The notes: generated by a model from the letters alone, not told the origin. Numbered from the stretch's first letter, positions 33,226 through 42,681 are shown. The stretch: 48,795 bases of DNA from Methylobacterium oxalidis (GCF_007992195.1 NZ_BJZU01000100.1:1-48795); one strand, 5' to 3'. A program made the numbers and translations.

Positions 33226-33999
33226 ATGCTGTCTCCCGAGGCGGCGTGTGGTCGGGCGTTGAGCAATCCTTTCATCCGGAAGCTGGAGCATGCCGGCCCC
33301 TTGTCGCCGGACGAACGGCAGGCTCTTTCCCGGCTGACGCTCGACGCGCGCACGCTCGCGGCGCGGCAGGACATCCTCCCCGGCCAGGACGTCGAGCGCG
33401 TCTACCTCGTGATGAGCGGCATCGCCTGCCGCTACAAGACGCTGTTCGACGGCACGCGCCGCATCGTCTCGTTCGTCCTGCCGGGCGACCTCTGCCGCAT
33501 CCCGCCCACCAGCCGCCAAAGCTCCGAGTGGCGCGTCGGGCTCCTCACCCGCTGCTCGGTCGTCGATGTATCCCGGGCGGCGCTGCAGGAACTGATGGTC
33601 CGGCATCCGGGCCTCAACCGCGCCCTGTGGTGGCTCGCTTTGGCCGAGCTGAACCGGTCGCGCGAGTGGCTCGTCAACGACAGCAGGCCGGGCGTGCAGC
33701 GCCTCGCCCATCTCCTGTGCGAGCTGCTCGCCTGCCTGCAGGCGGTCGGCCTCGGCGAGGAGAACGGCTGCGAGCTCGCGCTCTCCCAGGTCGATCTCGC
33801 CGACGCGCTGGGGATCTCGCACGTCCACATCAACCGCGTCCTGCAATCGCTGCGCAAGCAGGACCTGATCGTCTGGCAGCGCCACCGGCTCGTGGTGCCG
33901 GATGTGGAGCGCCTGCACGACTTCGCGGATTTCGACCCGGCCTACCTCGATTTCGGCGGCCTTTCGACCGTTATCGACCCGCTGCCGGCGGGCGACTGA
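33226..33999 (+). CDS. Crp/Fnr family transcriptional regulator
   Basis: 257 residues. A cyclic-nucleotide-binding-like domain (about 30-140: ILPGQDVERVYLVMSGIACR, IVSFVLPGDLCRIP) precedes a dimerisation helix and an HTH_Crp domain (about 160-235: LSQVDLADALGISHVHINRV, LQSLRKQDLIVWQRHRLVV). There is no Fnr-type N-terminal cysteine cluster, so it is not an oxygen-sensing Fnr. The loop FDGTRRI lacks the Arg/Ser pattern of cAMP binders, so the effector is unknown. Such regulators in Methylobacterium often answer to redox or phosphate stress. Confidence 0.9.
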   Translation: MLSPEAACGRALSNPFIRKLEHAGPLSPDERQALSRLTLDARTLAARQDILPGQDVERVYLVMSGIACRYKTLFDGTRRIVSFVLPGDLCRIPPTSRQSSEWRVGLLTRCSVVDVSRAALQELMVRHPGLNRALWWLALAELNRSREWLVNDSRPGVQRLAHLLCELLACLQAVGLGEENGCELALSQVDLADALGISHVHINRVLQSLRKQDLIVWQRHRLVVPDVERLHDFADFDPAYLDFGGLSTVIDPLPAGD

Positions 34000-34018
34000 C
34001 CCCGCTCGGCGGCACGGC

Positions 34019-35353
34019 TCAGGCCGTGCGCGCCTCCAGCTTGTTGAGGCCGAGCGCCACGAGCGTCGCGAGCGCGCCCGAGAGCAGGTAGAGGCCGACG
34101 CAGGCGAGCCCGTAGCGGCTCGACAGGCTAAGGACCACGAGGGGCGCGAAGCCGGCGCCCACCACCCAGGCGAGATCGGAGCTGAGCGCCGAGCCGGTGT
34201 AGCGGTAGCGGGTGCCGAAATTCGACGACACGGCGCCGGCCGTCTGCCCGTAGGACAGGCCGAGCAAACCGAACCCGACCACCACGTAGACGGTCTGCCC
34301 GGCCATGCTGTCGCCGAACAGGAGGGGCGCCAGGATGCTGCCAAGGGCGAACAGCGCGATCATGCCGGCGCAGATCGCCAGCATGGTGCGCCGCCCGATC
34401 TGGTCGGCCATCAGGCCCGAGGCGAGGATCGCGCCTGCCGCCATGGTGGCGCCCGCGAACTGCACCATCAGGAACTCGCCCGCCGAGCGCTGGGTGAACA
34501 GCGTGATCCAGCTGATCGGGAAGATCGTGACGAGGTGGAACAGCGCGAAGCTCGCCAGCGGCACGAAGGCCGCGATGAGCACGTGGCGCCAGTGCACCCG
34601 CAGCAGGTCGGAGACCGGCACCGGCTCCAGTTCCTGCTTCTGGAGCAGGTGCACGAACTCGTCCGTGGCCACGAGGCGCAGCCGCGCGAACAGGGCCACG
34701 ACGTTCACCGCGAAAGCGACGTAGAACGGGTAGCGCCAGCCCCAGTCGAGGAAATCCTCGGGGCCGAGATTGGCCAGGAAGAACGAGAACAGGGCGCTCG
34801 CCAGCATGAAGCCGAGGGGCGCGCCGAGCTGCGGCATCGCCGCGTACCAGCCGCGGCGGTTCTCGGGCGCGTTCAGCGCCAGCAGGGAGGCGAGGCCGTC
34901 CCAGGCGCCGCCGAGGGCGAGGCCCTGGCCGATGCGGAAGGCCGCGAGCAGCACGATCGCGGCGCGGCCGAGATGGTCGTAGCTCGGCAAGAAGCTGATC
35001 GCGGCCGTCGAGAAGCCGAGAAGGAGCAGGGCGACCGTCAGCTTGACGCCGCGGCCGTGGCGCCGGTCGACCTCCATGAAGATCACGGAGCCGATCGGGC
35101 GGGCGACGAAGGCGAGCGCGAAGATGCCGAACGCGTAGAGCGTCCCCGTCAGCGGGTCGGCGATGGGGAAGAAGACCTTCGGGAAGACCAGCACCGAGGC
35201 GATGCCGAAGACGAAGAAGTCGAAGAACTCGGAGGTGCGGCCGATGATGACGCCCATGGCGATCTCGCTCGGCGCGACCTTGTGGTCCGTCGAGACGAGC
35301 CGGGCGTCGCGCTCGTTCGCATCGGAGGAGGGCAGGGCGTAGTCTGAGCTCAT
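34019..35353 (-). CDS. MFS transporter, MHS (metabolite:H+ symporter) type
   Basis: 444 residues with twelve predicted transmembrane helices. The loop 2-3 motif is EVDRRHGRGVKL, with FRIGQGLALGGAWDG, RRGWYAAMPQLGAP and DQIGRRTML as in alpha-ketoglutarate/proline-type symporters. It probably imports an organic acid with protons across the inner membrane; the substrate is not deducible. The first 30 residues are hydrophilic. It is divergent from cyoA. Confidence 0.88.
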   Translation of the reverse strand: MSSDYALPSSDANERDARLVSTDHKVAPSEIAMGVIIGRTSEFFDFFVFGIASVLVFPKVFFPIADPLTGTLYAFGIFALAFVARPIGSVIFMEVDRRHGRGVKLTVALLLLGFSTAAISFLPSYDHLGRAAIVLLAAFRIGQGLALGGAWDGLASLLALNAPENRRGWYAAMPQLGAPLGFMLASALFSFFLANLGPEDFLDWGWRYPFYVAFAVNVVALFARLRLVATDEFVHLLQKQELEPVPVSDLLRVHWRHVLIAAFVPLASFALFHLVTIFPISWITLFTQRSAGEFLMVQFAGATMAAGAILASGLMADQIGRRTMLAICAGMIALFALGSILAPLLFGDSMAGQTVYVVVGFGLLGLSYGQTAGAVSSNFGTRYRYTGSALSSDLAWVVGAGFAPLVVLSLSSRYGLACVGLYLLSGALATLVALGLNKLEARTA

Positions 35354-35644
35354 CGTCGGCGGGTCGCTCTGTGGCGCGGGGGTGAGCCGGCGCTTGCGGC
35401 AACGGGATCTGTGATGCGGGCGGGCCGGGCGAGCACCGCGGCGCAGCGTCCTCATGCACGCGAATGGCCCGCGCACATATCCGGCGGCATCAACCCAGCC
35501 ATGCCCGTGGCGCCCGCCGCTGAGACATCCGCGCACTTGCCTCACGGCCGTGCTGCAGCGCAGTAAACCGCTGTGTTCCCGGGGCGCATCCGCGCGCCGC
35601 ATCCGGACCCACGCGCCGTTCCGGCTCTCCTTCGATACGATCCG
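35354..35644. other. Divergent region between MFS transporter and cyoA
   Basis: No gene is supported. Presumably it contains the promoter of the cytochrome bo3 operon; no motif stands out by eye. Confidence 0.4.
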
Positions 35645-36805
35645 ATGCGCCTCAGACAGCTTCGCGCCCTCGCGCTGGTCCCCCTGCTCGGCCTGCTCGC
35701 CGGCTGCAACATGGTCGTGATGCAGCCCTCGGGCGACATCGCGGTGCGCCAGCGCGACCTCGTCCTCGCCTCGACCGGGCTGATGCTGCTGATCATCCTG
35801 CCTGTGATCGCCCTGACGCTGTTCTTCGCGTGGCGCTACCGCGCCTCGAACACGCAGGCGACCTACGATCCGGACTGGCACCACTCGACCCAGCTCGAGG
35901 TCGTGATCTGGGCGGCGCCGCTGGCGATCATCATCGCGCTCGGCGCGCTCACCTGGATCAGCACGCACACGCTCGACCCCTACCGGCCGCTCTCGCGCCT
36001 CGACGGGTCGCGCCCGCTGCCGGCCGACGTGAAGCCGCTCACGGTCGAGGTCGTCGCGCTCGATTGGAAGTGGCTGTTCTTCTACCCCGAGCAGGGCATC
36101 GCGACCGTCAACGAGCTCGCCGCCCCGGTCGACGTGCCGATCACCTTCAAGATCACCTCGGCCTCGATCATGAACTCGTTCTACATCCCGGCGCTGGCGG
36201 GGCAGATCTACGCCATGGCCGGCATGGAGACGAAGCTGCACGCCGTGATCAACAAGGCCGGGATCTACGACGGCTTCTCGGCGAACTACAGCGGCTCCGG
36301 CTTCTCGCGGATGAACTTCAAGTTTCACGGCCTCGACCGCGCCGGCTTCGACGCCTGGGTCGCCAAGGCGAAGGGCGAGGGCAGGGCGCTCAGCCGCGAG
36401 GCGTACCTGAAGCTCGAGAGGCCGAGCGAGCAGGAGCCCGTGCAGCACTTCGCCTCCGTCGAGGACGGGCTCTACCGCGCGATCCTCAACATGTGCGCCG
36501 TGCCCGGCAAGATGTGCATGAGCGAGATGATGCACATCGACGCGATGGGCGGCGCCGGCAAGGAGAGCCAGCACAACCGCGAGCGCCTCGAGTACGACAA
36601 CCGCCACGCCGTCGCGGGCCACGAGGGCGAGGCCGCCACCGTCCCGGCCTCGGGCCGCCCCGCCAAGGGCGACGTGCAGCCCGAGGGCATGAAGCCCGAC
36701 GCGCAGGACCCGGCCGCGAAGGGCCGCGGCGAGGCGCCGGACGCGACGCCCGACCATTCCGGCCATCGGCACGGCGCGCCGGCACCGGCGCAGATGAACC
36801 ACTGA
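35645..36805 (+). CDS. cyoA: Cytochrome bo3 ubiquinol oxidase subunit II
   Basis: 386 residues. A lipoprotein signal (ALVPLLGLLAGC, lipobox LAGC) and two transmembrane helices are followed by a periplasmic cupredoxin domain. The CuA cysteine motif is absent (FSANYSGSGFSRMNFKF at that place), which marks a quinol rather than cytochrome c oxidase. The C-terminus extends about 70 residues beyond E. coli CyoA and is Glu/Asp/Pro-rich, ending in a His-rich tail (DHSGHRHGAPAPAQMNH) that could bind metal. The ATG at 35645 is the only start giving a proper signal. Confidence 0.93.
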   Translation: MRLRQLRALALVPLLGLLAGCNMVVMQPSGDIAVRQRDLVLASTGLMLLIILPVIALTLFFAWRYRASNTQATYDPDWHHSTQLEVVIWAAPLAIIIALGALTWISTHTLDPYRPLSRLDGSRPLPADVKPLTVEVVALDWKWLFFYPEQGIATVNELAAPVDVPITFKITSASIMNSFYIPALAGQIYAMAGMETKLHAVINKAGIYDGFSANYSGSGFSRMNFKFHGLDRAGFDAWVAKAKGEGRALSREAYLKLERPSEQEPVQHFASVEDGLYRAILNMCAVPGKMCMSEMMHIDAMGGAGKESQHNRERLEYDNRHAVAGHEGEAATVPASGRPAKGDVQPEGMKPDAQDPAAKGRGEAPDATPDHSGHRHGAPAPAQMNH

Positions 36806-36851
36806 GCCGGCGCCTCAACGGCCGCCGCACCCCGCCAACGAGCGAAAACCC

Positions 36852-38855
36852 ATGTTCTCGAACCTGGACCTTCAGAAGCTGATCTTCGGGCGCCTGACGC
36901 TCGAGGCGATCCCCTACCACGAGCCGATCCTGATCGTGACCTTCCTCGGCGTCGTCCTCGGCGGCGTCGCGGTGCTCGGTGCGATCACCTACTTCCGGTT
37001 CTGGGGCACCCTCTGGCGCGATTGGATCACGAGCGTCGATCATAAGAAGATCGGCATCATGTACGTGATCCTCGCGCTCGTGATGCTGCTGCGAGGCTTC
37101 GCCGACGCGCTGATGATGCGCGCCCAGCAGGCCATGGCCTTCGGGGCGAACGAGGGCTACCTGCCGCCCCATCACTACGATCAGATCTTCACCGCCCACG
37201 GCGTGATCATGATCTTCTTCTTCGCCATGCCGCTGGTGACGGGGCTGATGAACTACGTGGTGCCGCTGCAGATCGGCGCCCGCGACGTCGCCTTCCCGTT
37301 CCTCAACAACTTCAGCTTCTGGATGACGGTGAGCGGCGCCCTCACCGTGATGGCCTCGCTCTTCGTCGGCGAATTCGCCCGCACCGGCTGGCTCGCCTAC
37401 CCGCCGCTCTCCGGCCCCGCCGCGAGCCCGGGCGTCGGCGTCGACTACTACATCTGGGCGCTGCAGATCGCCGGCATCGGCACGCTCCTGTCCGGCATCA
37501 ACCTGATCGCCACCATCGTGAAGATGCGGGCGCCGGGCATGACCATGATGAAGATGCCCGTCTTCACCTGGACGGCCCTGTGCACGAACGTGCTCATCGT
37601 CGCCGCCTTCCCGATCCTGACCGCCGTCCTCGCCCTCCTGTCGCTCGACCGCTACGTCGGCACGCACTTCTTCTCGAACGACCTCGGCGGCAACCCGATG
37701 ATGTACGTCAACCTCATCTGGATCTGGGGCCACCCGGAGGTCTACATCCTCATTCTTCCGGCCTTCGGCATCTTCTCGGAGGTGGTCTCGACCTACTCGG
37801 GCAAACGCCTGTTCGGCTACGCCTCGATGGTCTACGCCACGGTCGTCATCACGATCCTCTCCTACCTCGTCTGGCTGCACCACTTCTTCACGATGGGCTC
37901 GGGCGCGTCGGTGAACTCGTTCTTCGGGATCACGACGATGATCATCTCGATCCCGACGGGCGCCAAGATCTTCAACTGGCTGTTCACGATGTACCGCGGG
38001 CGCATCCGCTTCGAGGTGCCGATGCTGTGGACGGTCGGCTTCATGGTGACCTTCGTGGTCGGCGGCATGACCGGCGTCCTGCTCGCGGTGCCGCCCGCCG
38101 ACTTCGTGCTCCACAACTCGCTGTTCCTCGTGGCGCACTTTCACAACGTGATCATCGGCGGCGTGGTGTTCGGCCTGCTCGCTGGCATCACCTACTGGTT
38201 CCCGAAGGCGTTCGGCTACAAGCTCGACCCGTTCTGGGGGAAGGTCTCGTTCTGGTGCTGGCTGACCGGGTTCTGGTTCGCCTTCATGCCCCTCTACATT
38301 CTGGGACTGATGGGCGTGACGCGCCGCCTGCAGCATTTCGACGACCCGTCGCTGCAGATCTGGTTCGTGATCGCGGCCTTCGGCGCCTTCCTGATCCTGT
38401 GCGGGATCGTCTCCTTCGGCATCCAGCTCGTGGTGAGCTACCTGAAGCGGGAGGAGCTGCGCGACCTGACGGGCGACCCGTGGGGCGGGCGCACGCTCGA
38501 GTGGTCCACCTCCTCGCCGCCGCCGGAGTACAACTTCGCCTTCACGCCCGTGATCCACGATCACGACGCGTGGTGGGACATGAAGAAGCGCGGCTACAGC
38601 CGTCCGCTCCAGGGTTTTCGCCCGATCCACATGCCGAAAAACACCGGCACCGGCTTCGTCCTCGGCGTCCTCAGCGTCGCCTTCTCCTTCGCGATGATCT
38701 GGTACATCTGGTGGCTCGCCGCCCTGACCTTCGTGGCGATGTTCGTCGTCACGATCGTCCACACCTTCAACTACAACCGCGACTTCTACATCCCGGCCGA
38801 CGCCGTCGTCCGGGCCGAGGATGCGCGCACCGCGATGCTCTCGGGACGGGCCTGA
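36852..38855 (+). CDS. cyoB: Cytochrome bo3 ubiquinol oxidase subunit I
   Basis: 667 residues and about fifteen helices. Haem b ligands His116 (FTAHGVIM) and His431; CuB ligands His294 (WGHPEVYIL, with Tyr298 cross-link), His343 and His344 (WLHHFFTMG); haem o ligand His429 (VAHFHNVIIGG). All positions are offset by exactly 10 from E. coli CyoB. It reduces oxygen to water and pumps protons. Forms the operon core with cyoA (46 nt upstream) and cyoC (4 nt downstream). Confidence 0.97.
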   Translation: MFSNLDLQKLIFGRLTLEAIPYHEPILIVTFLGVVLGGVAVLGAITYFRFWGTLWRDWITSVDHKKIGIMYVILALVMLLRGFADALMMRAQQAMAFGANEGYLPPHHYDQIFTAHGVIMIFFFAMPLVTGLMNYVVPLQIGARDVAFPFLNNFSFWMTVSGALTVMASLFVGEFARTGWLAYPPLSGPAASPGVGVDYYIWALQIAGIGTLLSGINLIATIVKMRAPGMTMMKMPVFTWTALCTNVLIVAAFPILTAVLALLSLDRYVGTHFFSNDLGGNPMMYVNLIWIWGHPEVYILILPAFGIFSEVVSTYSGKRLFGYASMVYATVVITILSYLVWLHHFFTMGSGASVNSFFGITTMIISIPTGAKIFNWLFTMYRGRIRFEVPMLWTVGFMVTFVVGGMTGVLLAVPPADFVLHNSLFLVAHFHNVIIGGVVFGLLAGITYWFPKAFGYKLDPFWGKVSFWCWLTGFWFAFMPLYILGLMGVTRRLQHFDDPSLQIWFVIAAFGAFLILCGIVSFGIQLVVSYLKREELRDLTGDPWGGRTLEWSTSSPPPEYNFAFTPVIHDHDAWWDMKKRGYSRPLQGFRPIHMPKNTGTGFVLGVLSVAFSFAMIWYIWWLAALTFVAMFVVTIVHTFNYNRDFYIPADAVVRAEDARTAMLSGRA

Positions 38856-38859
38856 CGCC

Positions 38860-39489
38860 ATGGCGACGCACGCAGCGACGACTCACGACGTCGCCGAGGC
38901 CCCGGCCTTCCACCTGGAGGAGGACCACCATCCGGAAGGCAGCACCATGCTGGGCTTCTGGATCTACCTGATGAGCGACTGCCTCATCTTCGCGGTCTTG
39001 TTCGCCACCTACGCCGTGCTCGGGCGCAACTACGCGGCCGGGCCCTCCCCGAAAGACCTGTTCGAGCTGCCGCTGGTGGCCCTGAACACGTCCATGCTGC
39101 TCTTCTCCTCCATCACCTACGGCTTCGCCATGCTGGAGATGCAGCGCGAGCGGCAGGGGGGGACGCTCGGCTGGCTCGCGGTGACGGGGCTGTTCGGGCT
39201 CGCCTTCGTCGGGATCGAGCTCTACGAGTTCGCCCACCTGATCCACGAGGGCGCCACGCCCCAGCGCAGCGGCTTCCTCTCCGCCTTCTTCGCCCTCGTC
39301 GGCACGCACGGCCTGCACGTCACCTTCGGCACCATCTGGCTCGTCGTCCTGATGGTGCAGGTGCGCCAGCGCGGCCTCGTCATCGAGAACCAGCGCCGGC
39401 TGATGTGCCTGTCGATGTTCTGGCACTTCCTCGACGTGGTCTGGATCGGCGTCTTCACCTTCGTCTACCTGATGGGAGTGCTGCAATGA
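38860..39489 (+). CDS. cyoC: Cytochrome bo3 ubiquinol oxidase subunit III
   Basis: 209 residues, five transmembrane helices, typical FWIYLMSDCLIFAVLFATYA and GTHGLHVTFGTIW segments and the ending FWHFLDVVWIGVFTFVYLMG. An N-terminal His/Glu-rich extension (FHLEEDHHPEGSTMLG) is normal. The start at 38860 follows the cyoB stop closely. Its own stop overlaps the cyoD start (ATGA). Confidence 0.95.
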   Translation: MATHAATTHDVAEAPAFHLEEDHHPEGSTMLGFWIYLMSDCLIFAVLFATYAVLGRNYAAGPSPKDLFELPLVALNTSMLLFSSITYGFAMLEMQRERQGGTLGWLAVTGLFGLAFVGIELYEFAHLIHEGATPQRSGFLSAFFALVGTHGLHVTFGTIWLVVLMVQVRQRGLVIENQRRLMCLSMFWHFLDVVWIGVFTFVYLMGVLQ

Positions 39490-39887
39490 GCGCCGGCGCG
39501 GACACGCACCACCACGGCCACGGCGCCGGCAGCGTCGGCAGCCACGCCACGTTCCGCGGCTACATGACGGGCTTCGTGCTGTCGGTCCTCCTCACCGCCA
39601 TCCCGTTCTGGCTGGTGATGGCCGACGTGCTCGGCGACAACCGGCTGACGAGCCTCGTGATCATGGGCTTCGCGGTCGTGCAGATCGTCGTGCACATGAT
39701 CTACTTCCTGCACATGGACACGAAGTCGGAGGGTGGCTGGACCTTCCTGGCGCTGATCTTCACCCTGACGCTCGTCGTGATCACGCTGATCGGCTCCCTG
39801 TGGGTGATGTACCACCTCAACGCCAACATGATGCCGATGTCGGGCCACGACATGCAGCAGCACGTGCCGGCGGCCCCGTCCCGCTGA
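39486..39887 (+). CDS. cyoD: Cytochrome bo3 ubiquinol oxidase subunit IV
   Basis: 133 residues with three transmembrane helices (GFVLSVLLTAIPFWLVM; LVIMGFAVVQIVVHMIYFLH; FLALIFTLTLVVITLIGSLW). The N-terminus is His/Gly-rich (TDTHHHGHG-like segment ADTHHHGHGAGS). It assists assembly of the oxidase. Overlaps cyoC by 4 nt. Confidence 0.92.
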   Translation: MSAGADTHHHGHGAGSVGSHATFRGYMTGFVLSVLLTAIPFWLVMADVLGDNRLTSLVIMGFAVVQIVVHMIYFLHMDTKSEGGWTFLALIFTLTLVVITLIGSLWVMYHLNANMMPMSGHDMQQHVPAAPSR

Positions 39888-39903
39888 GGGCACGGCGCGC
39901 CCG

Positions 39904-40644
39904 ATGACCCGCATGCCCTTCCGGCGCCGCTCGCGGGCGGGCCTCGCGCTGATCGGGCTCGCGGCTCTCCTCATCGTCGCCGGGCTCGTCGGGCTCGGAA
40001 CTTGGCAGGTGCAGCGGCGGGCGTGGAAGCTCGATCTGATCGCCCGCGTCGACGCGCGGATCCACGCGGCGCCCGTCGCGCCACCGGCGCGGGCCGCGTG
40101 GCCGCAGGTCGGGCCGGAGGACGCCTACCGGCGCGTGCGCGTCGCCGGCACCTTCCTGCACGACGAGGAGACGCTGGTTCAGGCCCTGACCGAGCGCGGC
40201 GGCGGCTTCTGGGTGCTGACGCCGCTCCGGACGGCTGACGGCAGCCTGATCCTGATCAACCGCGGCTTCGTGCCGGGCGACCGCCGGGACCCGGCGACGC
40301 GCCGGGACGGGCAGGTCGGCGGCCAGACGGCGGTGACGGGGCTCCTGCGCCTCACCGAGCCGCACGGGGGCTTCCTGCGCGCGAACGACCCGCAGGCCGG
40401 CCGCTGGTACTCGCGCGACGTCGCGGCCATCGCCGCGGCGCGGGGGCTGACCGGCGCGGCACCCTACTTCATCGACGCCGACGCGGCGCCCAATCCCGGC
40501 GGGCTGCCGGTCGGTGGCCTCACGGTGGTCGCCTTCCGTAACGATCACCTCGTCTACGCGCTCACCTGGTACGCGCTCGCCCTGATGGTGGCTGGTGCCA
40601 CCGCCTACCTCTTCGTCGACGCGTCGCGCCGCCGGCCGGAGTAA
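39904..40644 (+). CDS. SURF1 family oxidase assembly protein
   Basis: 246 residues with an N-terminal helix (AGLALIGLAALLIVAGLVGL), the SURF1 signature GTWQVQRRAWKLDLI, the periplasmic central domain (FVPGDRRDPATR) and a C-terminal helix (LVYALTWYALALMVAGATAY). SURF1 proteins help insert haem into terminal oxidases. Here it is the last gene of the cyo operon, so it probably serves the bo3 oxidase rather than an aa3 enzyme. No haem O synthase (cyoE) gene follows. Confidence 0.9.
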   Translation: MTRMPFRRRSRAGLALIGLAALLIVAGLVGLGTWQVQRRAWKLDLIARVDARIHAAPVAPPARAAWPQVGPEDAYRRVRVAGTFLHDEETLVQALTERGGGFWVLTPLRTADGSLILINRGFVPGDRRDPATRRDGQVGGQTAVTGLLRLTEPHGGFLRANDPQAGRWYSRDVAAIAAARGLTGAAPYFIDADAAPNPGGLPVGGLTVVAFRNDHLVYALTWYALALMVAGATAYLFVDASRRRPE

Positions 40645-40658
40645 CGAGCATGCCGCGG

Positions 40659-41150
40659 TCAGGCCGGGCGCATCGGCCCGGCGCGGCCAACCCCCTCAAC
40701 GGTCCTGCGCTGCCCGTCGCGGGCCGGCCGGCCGATCAGGCGGCGGGCGATGGACGGGATCGCCGGTCGCCGGCCGGTCCGGCGCGCCCCGAGGCCGGGC
40801 TCCGGCGGCATGACGGCGCGCTCGGCCTGCGGGGAGGGGAGCATCGCCACGCGGTCGAGGAACGGCCTCGACAGCGCCAGCCCGGACAGGACCGAGGGCG
40901 ACAGGATCGTCCCGCCCTGCGTGGTGATCCAGGGCGCGCCCGCATCCGCGTCGAGCACCGCGAACGCCTCCGCCAGCGCTTCCCTGAGGCTCTCGACCTC
41001 CCGCGGCTCCACCGCCTTGATCTCCACGCCGTGCGGCCACAGCGTGAGCAGCGCCGGCCGGTCGAGGTCCTCGTCGCCTATCGGGTACACAGACACCGGC
41101 ACCTCCGGCTGCGCGATCTCACGTCTCAGGAGACGATGAGCACGCGGCAT
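40659..41150 (-). CDS. Hypothetical protein at the end of the pseudopilin operon
   Basis: 163 residues beginning MPRAHRLLRREIAQPEVPVS. An ordered N-terminal two-thirds (VSVYPIGDEDLDRPALLTLW, VESLREALAEAFAVLDADAG, APWITTQGGTILSPSVLSGL) is followed by a basic Pro/Arg-rich tail. I recognise no family. It starts 38 nt after the gspK stop on the same strand, so it may belong to that operon. The tail-to-tail gap to the SURF1 gene is 14 nt. Confidence 0.5.
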   Translation of the reverse strand: MPRAHRLLRREIAQPEVPVSVYPIGDEDLDRPALLTLWPHGVEIKAVEPREVESLREALAEAFAVLDADAGAPWITTQGGTILSPSVLSGLALSRPFLDRVAMLPSPQAERAVMPPEPGLGARRTGRRPAIPSIARRLIGRPARDGQRRTVEGVGRAGPMRPA

Positions 41151-41188
41151 GCCAGACTGGCCGGGTGGTCAACACGATGTGATACCGC

Positions 41189-42091
41189 TCAGCCCGCCTC
41201 GATCGCCGCCCGGATCGCCGCGCAGGCGGGGTGCGGGATCGCGGCGGCCGAGATTACCGTCGTGTAGCGCCACGCGAGAAGGCCCGTGCCCATCGCGCGC
41301 CCGTTCACCGCGAGCATCGCGGCGCGGCCAGCCCGCGCGCCGGCGGCGTCCTCGGCGACGACGCGGATCTCGTAGACCTGGTGCGCGGAGGCGAAGGGGC
41401 GCAGGGCATCGGCCGACACGGTCGCCGAGAGGGCGCGTATCGGGGCGAGCGCCGGGTCGAAGCCGCCGCCCGGGTTGTACACCGTCACCGCGGGGCGCAG
41501 GCGCGCCGCCATGTCCTCGGTCATCGAGGGAAGCTGGTCGAGCTCGTCGATCGTCGCGAAGGGGCCGTTGCGCGGTCCGTAGGCGAGCCCGCGCGACCGG
41601 TATTGCGGCGCCTCCGCGCCGCCGCCGGGCTCCGGCACGTCGTCCGGGTCGCGATAGTCGACGATCTCGGCCGCGATCGTCGTCGCGTCGCGGTCGGGGA
41701 TGCCGAGGGCGCGGAAGGCGTCCTCCATCAGTGTGCGCGGCGCGGTGCCGAGGTCGATCAGGCCGGCCTGATCCTGCAGCGTCACCTGCACGCGGACGCC
41801 GCCGGAGAGCCCGCAGGCCACGGCCGTGCCGTTCTCGGGGAGTCCGAGCCCCGGCAGGCGGCGGCCGCGCTCGACGAGGAGGCTCACCGCGGCGAGCCGA
41901 GCCACCCCGTCTGCGAGCCCCTGGAGCCGCAGCGCGTTGAGCCGGCTCGCGGTCACCGCGACGCGGGTCTGGACGAGCTGCGTGGCGGCCATTGCGCCCG
42001 CGGCGACCGCCATCAGGACGGCGAGCACCATCGGCAGCACGAAGCCGGCCGCGCCCGCCGAGCGCCCGGCCGGGGCGGGTATCCGCCTCAC
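41189..42091 (-). CDS. gspK: Type II secretion minor pseudopilin GspK
   Basis: 300 residues from a GTG at 42091 that overlaps the gspJ stop by 3 nt. The prepilin-like N-terminus AGFVLPMVLAVLMAVAAGAM lacks Glu at position 5, as is normal for GspK, the tip pseudopilin. The middle has the family features DQAGLIDLGTAP and AEIVDYRDPDD, with GPFATIDELDQLPSMTEDMA resembling the SAM-like (helix-hairpin-helix) part. It caps the pseudopilus with GspI and GspJ. Confidence 0.88.
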   Translation of the reverse strand: MRRIPAPAGRSAGAAGFVLPMVLAVLMAVAAGAMAATQLVQTRVAVTASRLNALRLQGLADGVARLAAVSLLVERGRRLPGLGLPENGTAVACGLSGGVRVQVTLQDQAGLIDLGTAPRTLMEDAFRALGIPDRDATTIAAEIVDYRDPDDVPEPGGGAEAPQYRSRGLAYGPRNGPFATIDELDQLPSMTEDMAARLRPAVTVYNPGGGFDPALAPIRALSATVSADALRPFASAHQVYEIRVVAEDAAGARAGRAAMLAVNGRAMGTGLLAWRYTTVISAAAIPHPACAAIRAAIEAG

Positions 42092-42681
42092 GAGGCGGTC
42101 CCCACCGGCACGACGAGCGGCGGCCAGCGCCGCCGGTCCCGCGGCGGGAAATCCACCGTGATCTCGACGAGGGCGGGGGTACGGTCGCGCCGCGCCCACG
42201 CCGCCTGCCAGCGCTGCTGACCAGCGGCGTCCGCCGCCCCGAAAAACTGCAGGCGCAGGCCCGCCACCCGGTCGAGCAGGAGTTCCGGCTCGCCAGGGAC
42301 CTCGCTGCCGTAGGCGAGGCCGCGCATCTCCACGAGGTCGAAGCCGGCGTCGGCACGGGGCTTCAGGGCGAGGGCGACCCGAAGCTCGGCGCCGCGCTCG
42401 GCCTCGCGGTTGCCCGCGATCACCGCCACCATCCGGTCCGGCGCGCCGAGGAACGGCGCGCGGGTGCCGTCGCTGCGCCGGGCGGCGGGCTCAGAGAGCA
42501 TCCGGCGCAGGTGCTCGCGGACCACCTGCACGTCCTCCTGGGCGCCGCTCCGCGCGGCGCGCGCCGCGACGGTGCCGGTCGCCTGCAGCGCCTGGACGAG
42601 CAGAACCGCGATCAGCGTCATCAGCGCGAGCGAGACCAGCATCTCGACGAGCGTGAATCCGGATTGCCGGGTCTCAGCCAC
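42088..42681 (-). CDS. gspJ: Type II secretion minor pseudopilin GspJ
   Basis: 197 residues. Prepilin cleavage motif SGFTLVEMLVSLALMTLIAV (Gly before Phe, Glu at +5) and the GspJ-type globular region ending VRVALALKPRADAGF to VEITVDFPPRD. Processed by a prepilin peptidase not encoded here. Overlaps gspI by 8 nt and gspK by 4 nt. Confidence 0.87.
   Translation of the reverse strand: MAETRQSGFTLVEMLVSLALMTLIAVLLVQALQATGTVAARAARSGAQEDVQVVREHLRRMLSEPAARRSDGTRAPFLGAPDRMVAVIAGNREAERGAELRVALALKPRADAGFDLVEMRGLAYGSEVPGEPELLLDRVAGLRLQFFGAADAAGQQRWQAAWARRDRTPALVEITVDFPPRDRRRWPPLVVPVGTAS

Noticed and set aside
8860..36802. Long open frames opposite to or overlapping real genes (for example 10164-12437 minus, 12740-14512 minus, 34019-36802 minus beyond the MFS start)
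   Set aside because: In very GC-rich DNA all frames stay open; these lack motifs and have strongly biased Arg/Pro/Ala translations.
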